Part shown: piece by piece, positions 63,833 through 64,000 of the stretch
Position numbering within the stretch: position 1 is the first letter of the stretch
Layout of the letters: every line of letters starts with the position of its first letter
Source: DATBAT01 sp963824805
GTDB taxonomy: Bacteria; Acidobacteriota; Terriglobia; Terriglobales; Acidobacteriaceae
Assembly (NCBI GenBank): GCA_963824805.1
Contig: CAWGQZ010000082.1
Location: forward strand, 1-64,000
Reading direction: 5' to 3'
Length of the DNA stretch: 64,000 nucleotides
The notes under the pieces: generated by a model
Seen by the model: the letters and a program-made list of their open reading frames with translations, nothing else
Told to the model about the DNA's origin: nothing
Database searches by the model: none
Translations under genes and position numbers: made by a program

Positions 63833-64000
63833 ATGTTGCAAGCCACCAAGAACGGCAAGAACGTTGCGTCCGCCCTTCAAGGGCGGAGTCATCTTGGAAA
63901 GATCCTGCGCCGGGTCACTGCAAGAACAGAAGTCGCTGGTCATCGAGAAGCGTGGCACTCCCCAAGCGGTGCTAATGAGTATCCGTGACTATGTGCGGCT
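63833..64000 (+). CDS. Phd/YefM-family antitoxin, frameshifted and cut by the window end
   Basis: From ATG 63833 the sequence encodes NVASALQGRSHLGKILRRVT, matching the DNA-binding N-terminus of Phd/YefM antitoxins. An extra A at 63922-63923 shifts the frame, after which EQKSLVIEKRGTPQAVLMS and IRDYVRL continue the family. The gene would run past the edge; any toxin lies outside. It normally dimerises, represses its own promoter and neutralises a partner RNase. The indel is of the same kind as elsewhere in the window. Confidence 0.7.

Noticed and set aside
63833..64000. Complete toxin-antitoxin module
   Set aside because: Only the antitoxin N-terminal part is visible; no toxin can be shown before the edge.

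Overview
ORGANISM. The window looks like an Acidobacteriota chromosome (Terriglobia/Koribacter-like). Evidence is a secreted protein of the 'VWFA-related Acidobacterial domain' type, a complete alternative complex III (act) operon fused to a caa3-type oxidase operon, moderately high GC, many GTG/TTG starts, and degenerate dispersed palindromic words. No phage, insertion sequence, rRNA, tRNA or CRISPR array was seen. LAYOUT. 1-1530: end of an ECF sigma factor gene, a secreted coiled protein and a small PilZ protein (all minus). 1676-2991: trpG/pabA and a PASTA protein. 2998-7067 (minus): aroC-def-fmt-rsmB, a translation initiation/modification cluster. 7217-11337: a two-component pair, a Nim-like flavoprotein and the VWFA protein. 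11456-18321: rimP-nusA-infB-ylxP-rbfA-nrnA, the classic transcription/translation operon, preceded by a hairpin-plus-U-tract attenuator; then an ArnT-like glycosyltransferase. 19976-27584 (minus): a one-operon chemosensory system (MCP-CheW-CheR-CheA-CheB-CheY-CheX). 28253-33626: a multi-GAF/PAS histidine kinase, a receiver protein and an NtrC-type sigma-54 activator. 33638-35050: a BaiN-like flavoprotein. 35156-47789: actABCDEF, a small membrane protein, sco, coxB, coxA, coxC and coxD, encoding a quinol:cytochrome c:O2 electron-transfer chain with an A2-type oxidase. 47934-54934: zinc-ribbon membrane protein, FAD/Fe-S oxidoreductase, RMD1-like protein, SDR and MtaB. 54865-57544 (minus): a PilZ-TonB fusion and an aldehyde dehydrogenase. 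57707-63018: amidase (plus), then rpoD and dnaG (minus). 63263-64000: a small unknown protein and a Phd/YefM-type antitoxin cut by the window edge. HOW IT WORKS TOGETHER. Most of the window is core information processing (initiation-tRNA formylation, deformylation, IF2, NusA, RbfA, sigma-70, primase) and aerobic respiration, with a dense layer of signal transduction between them. DATA QUALITY. At least seven conserved genes (rsmB, ylxP, cheX, cheA, coxB, mtaB, phd) are each broken by one to three single-base indels, several in C, A or T runs, with all motifs preserved in the alternate frames. I read these as sequencing or assembly errors rather than gene decay and annotate the full spans.
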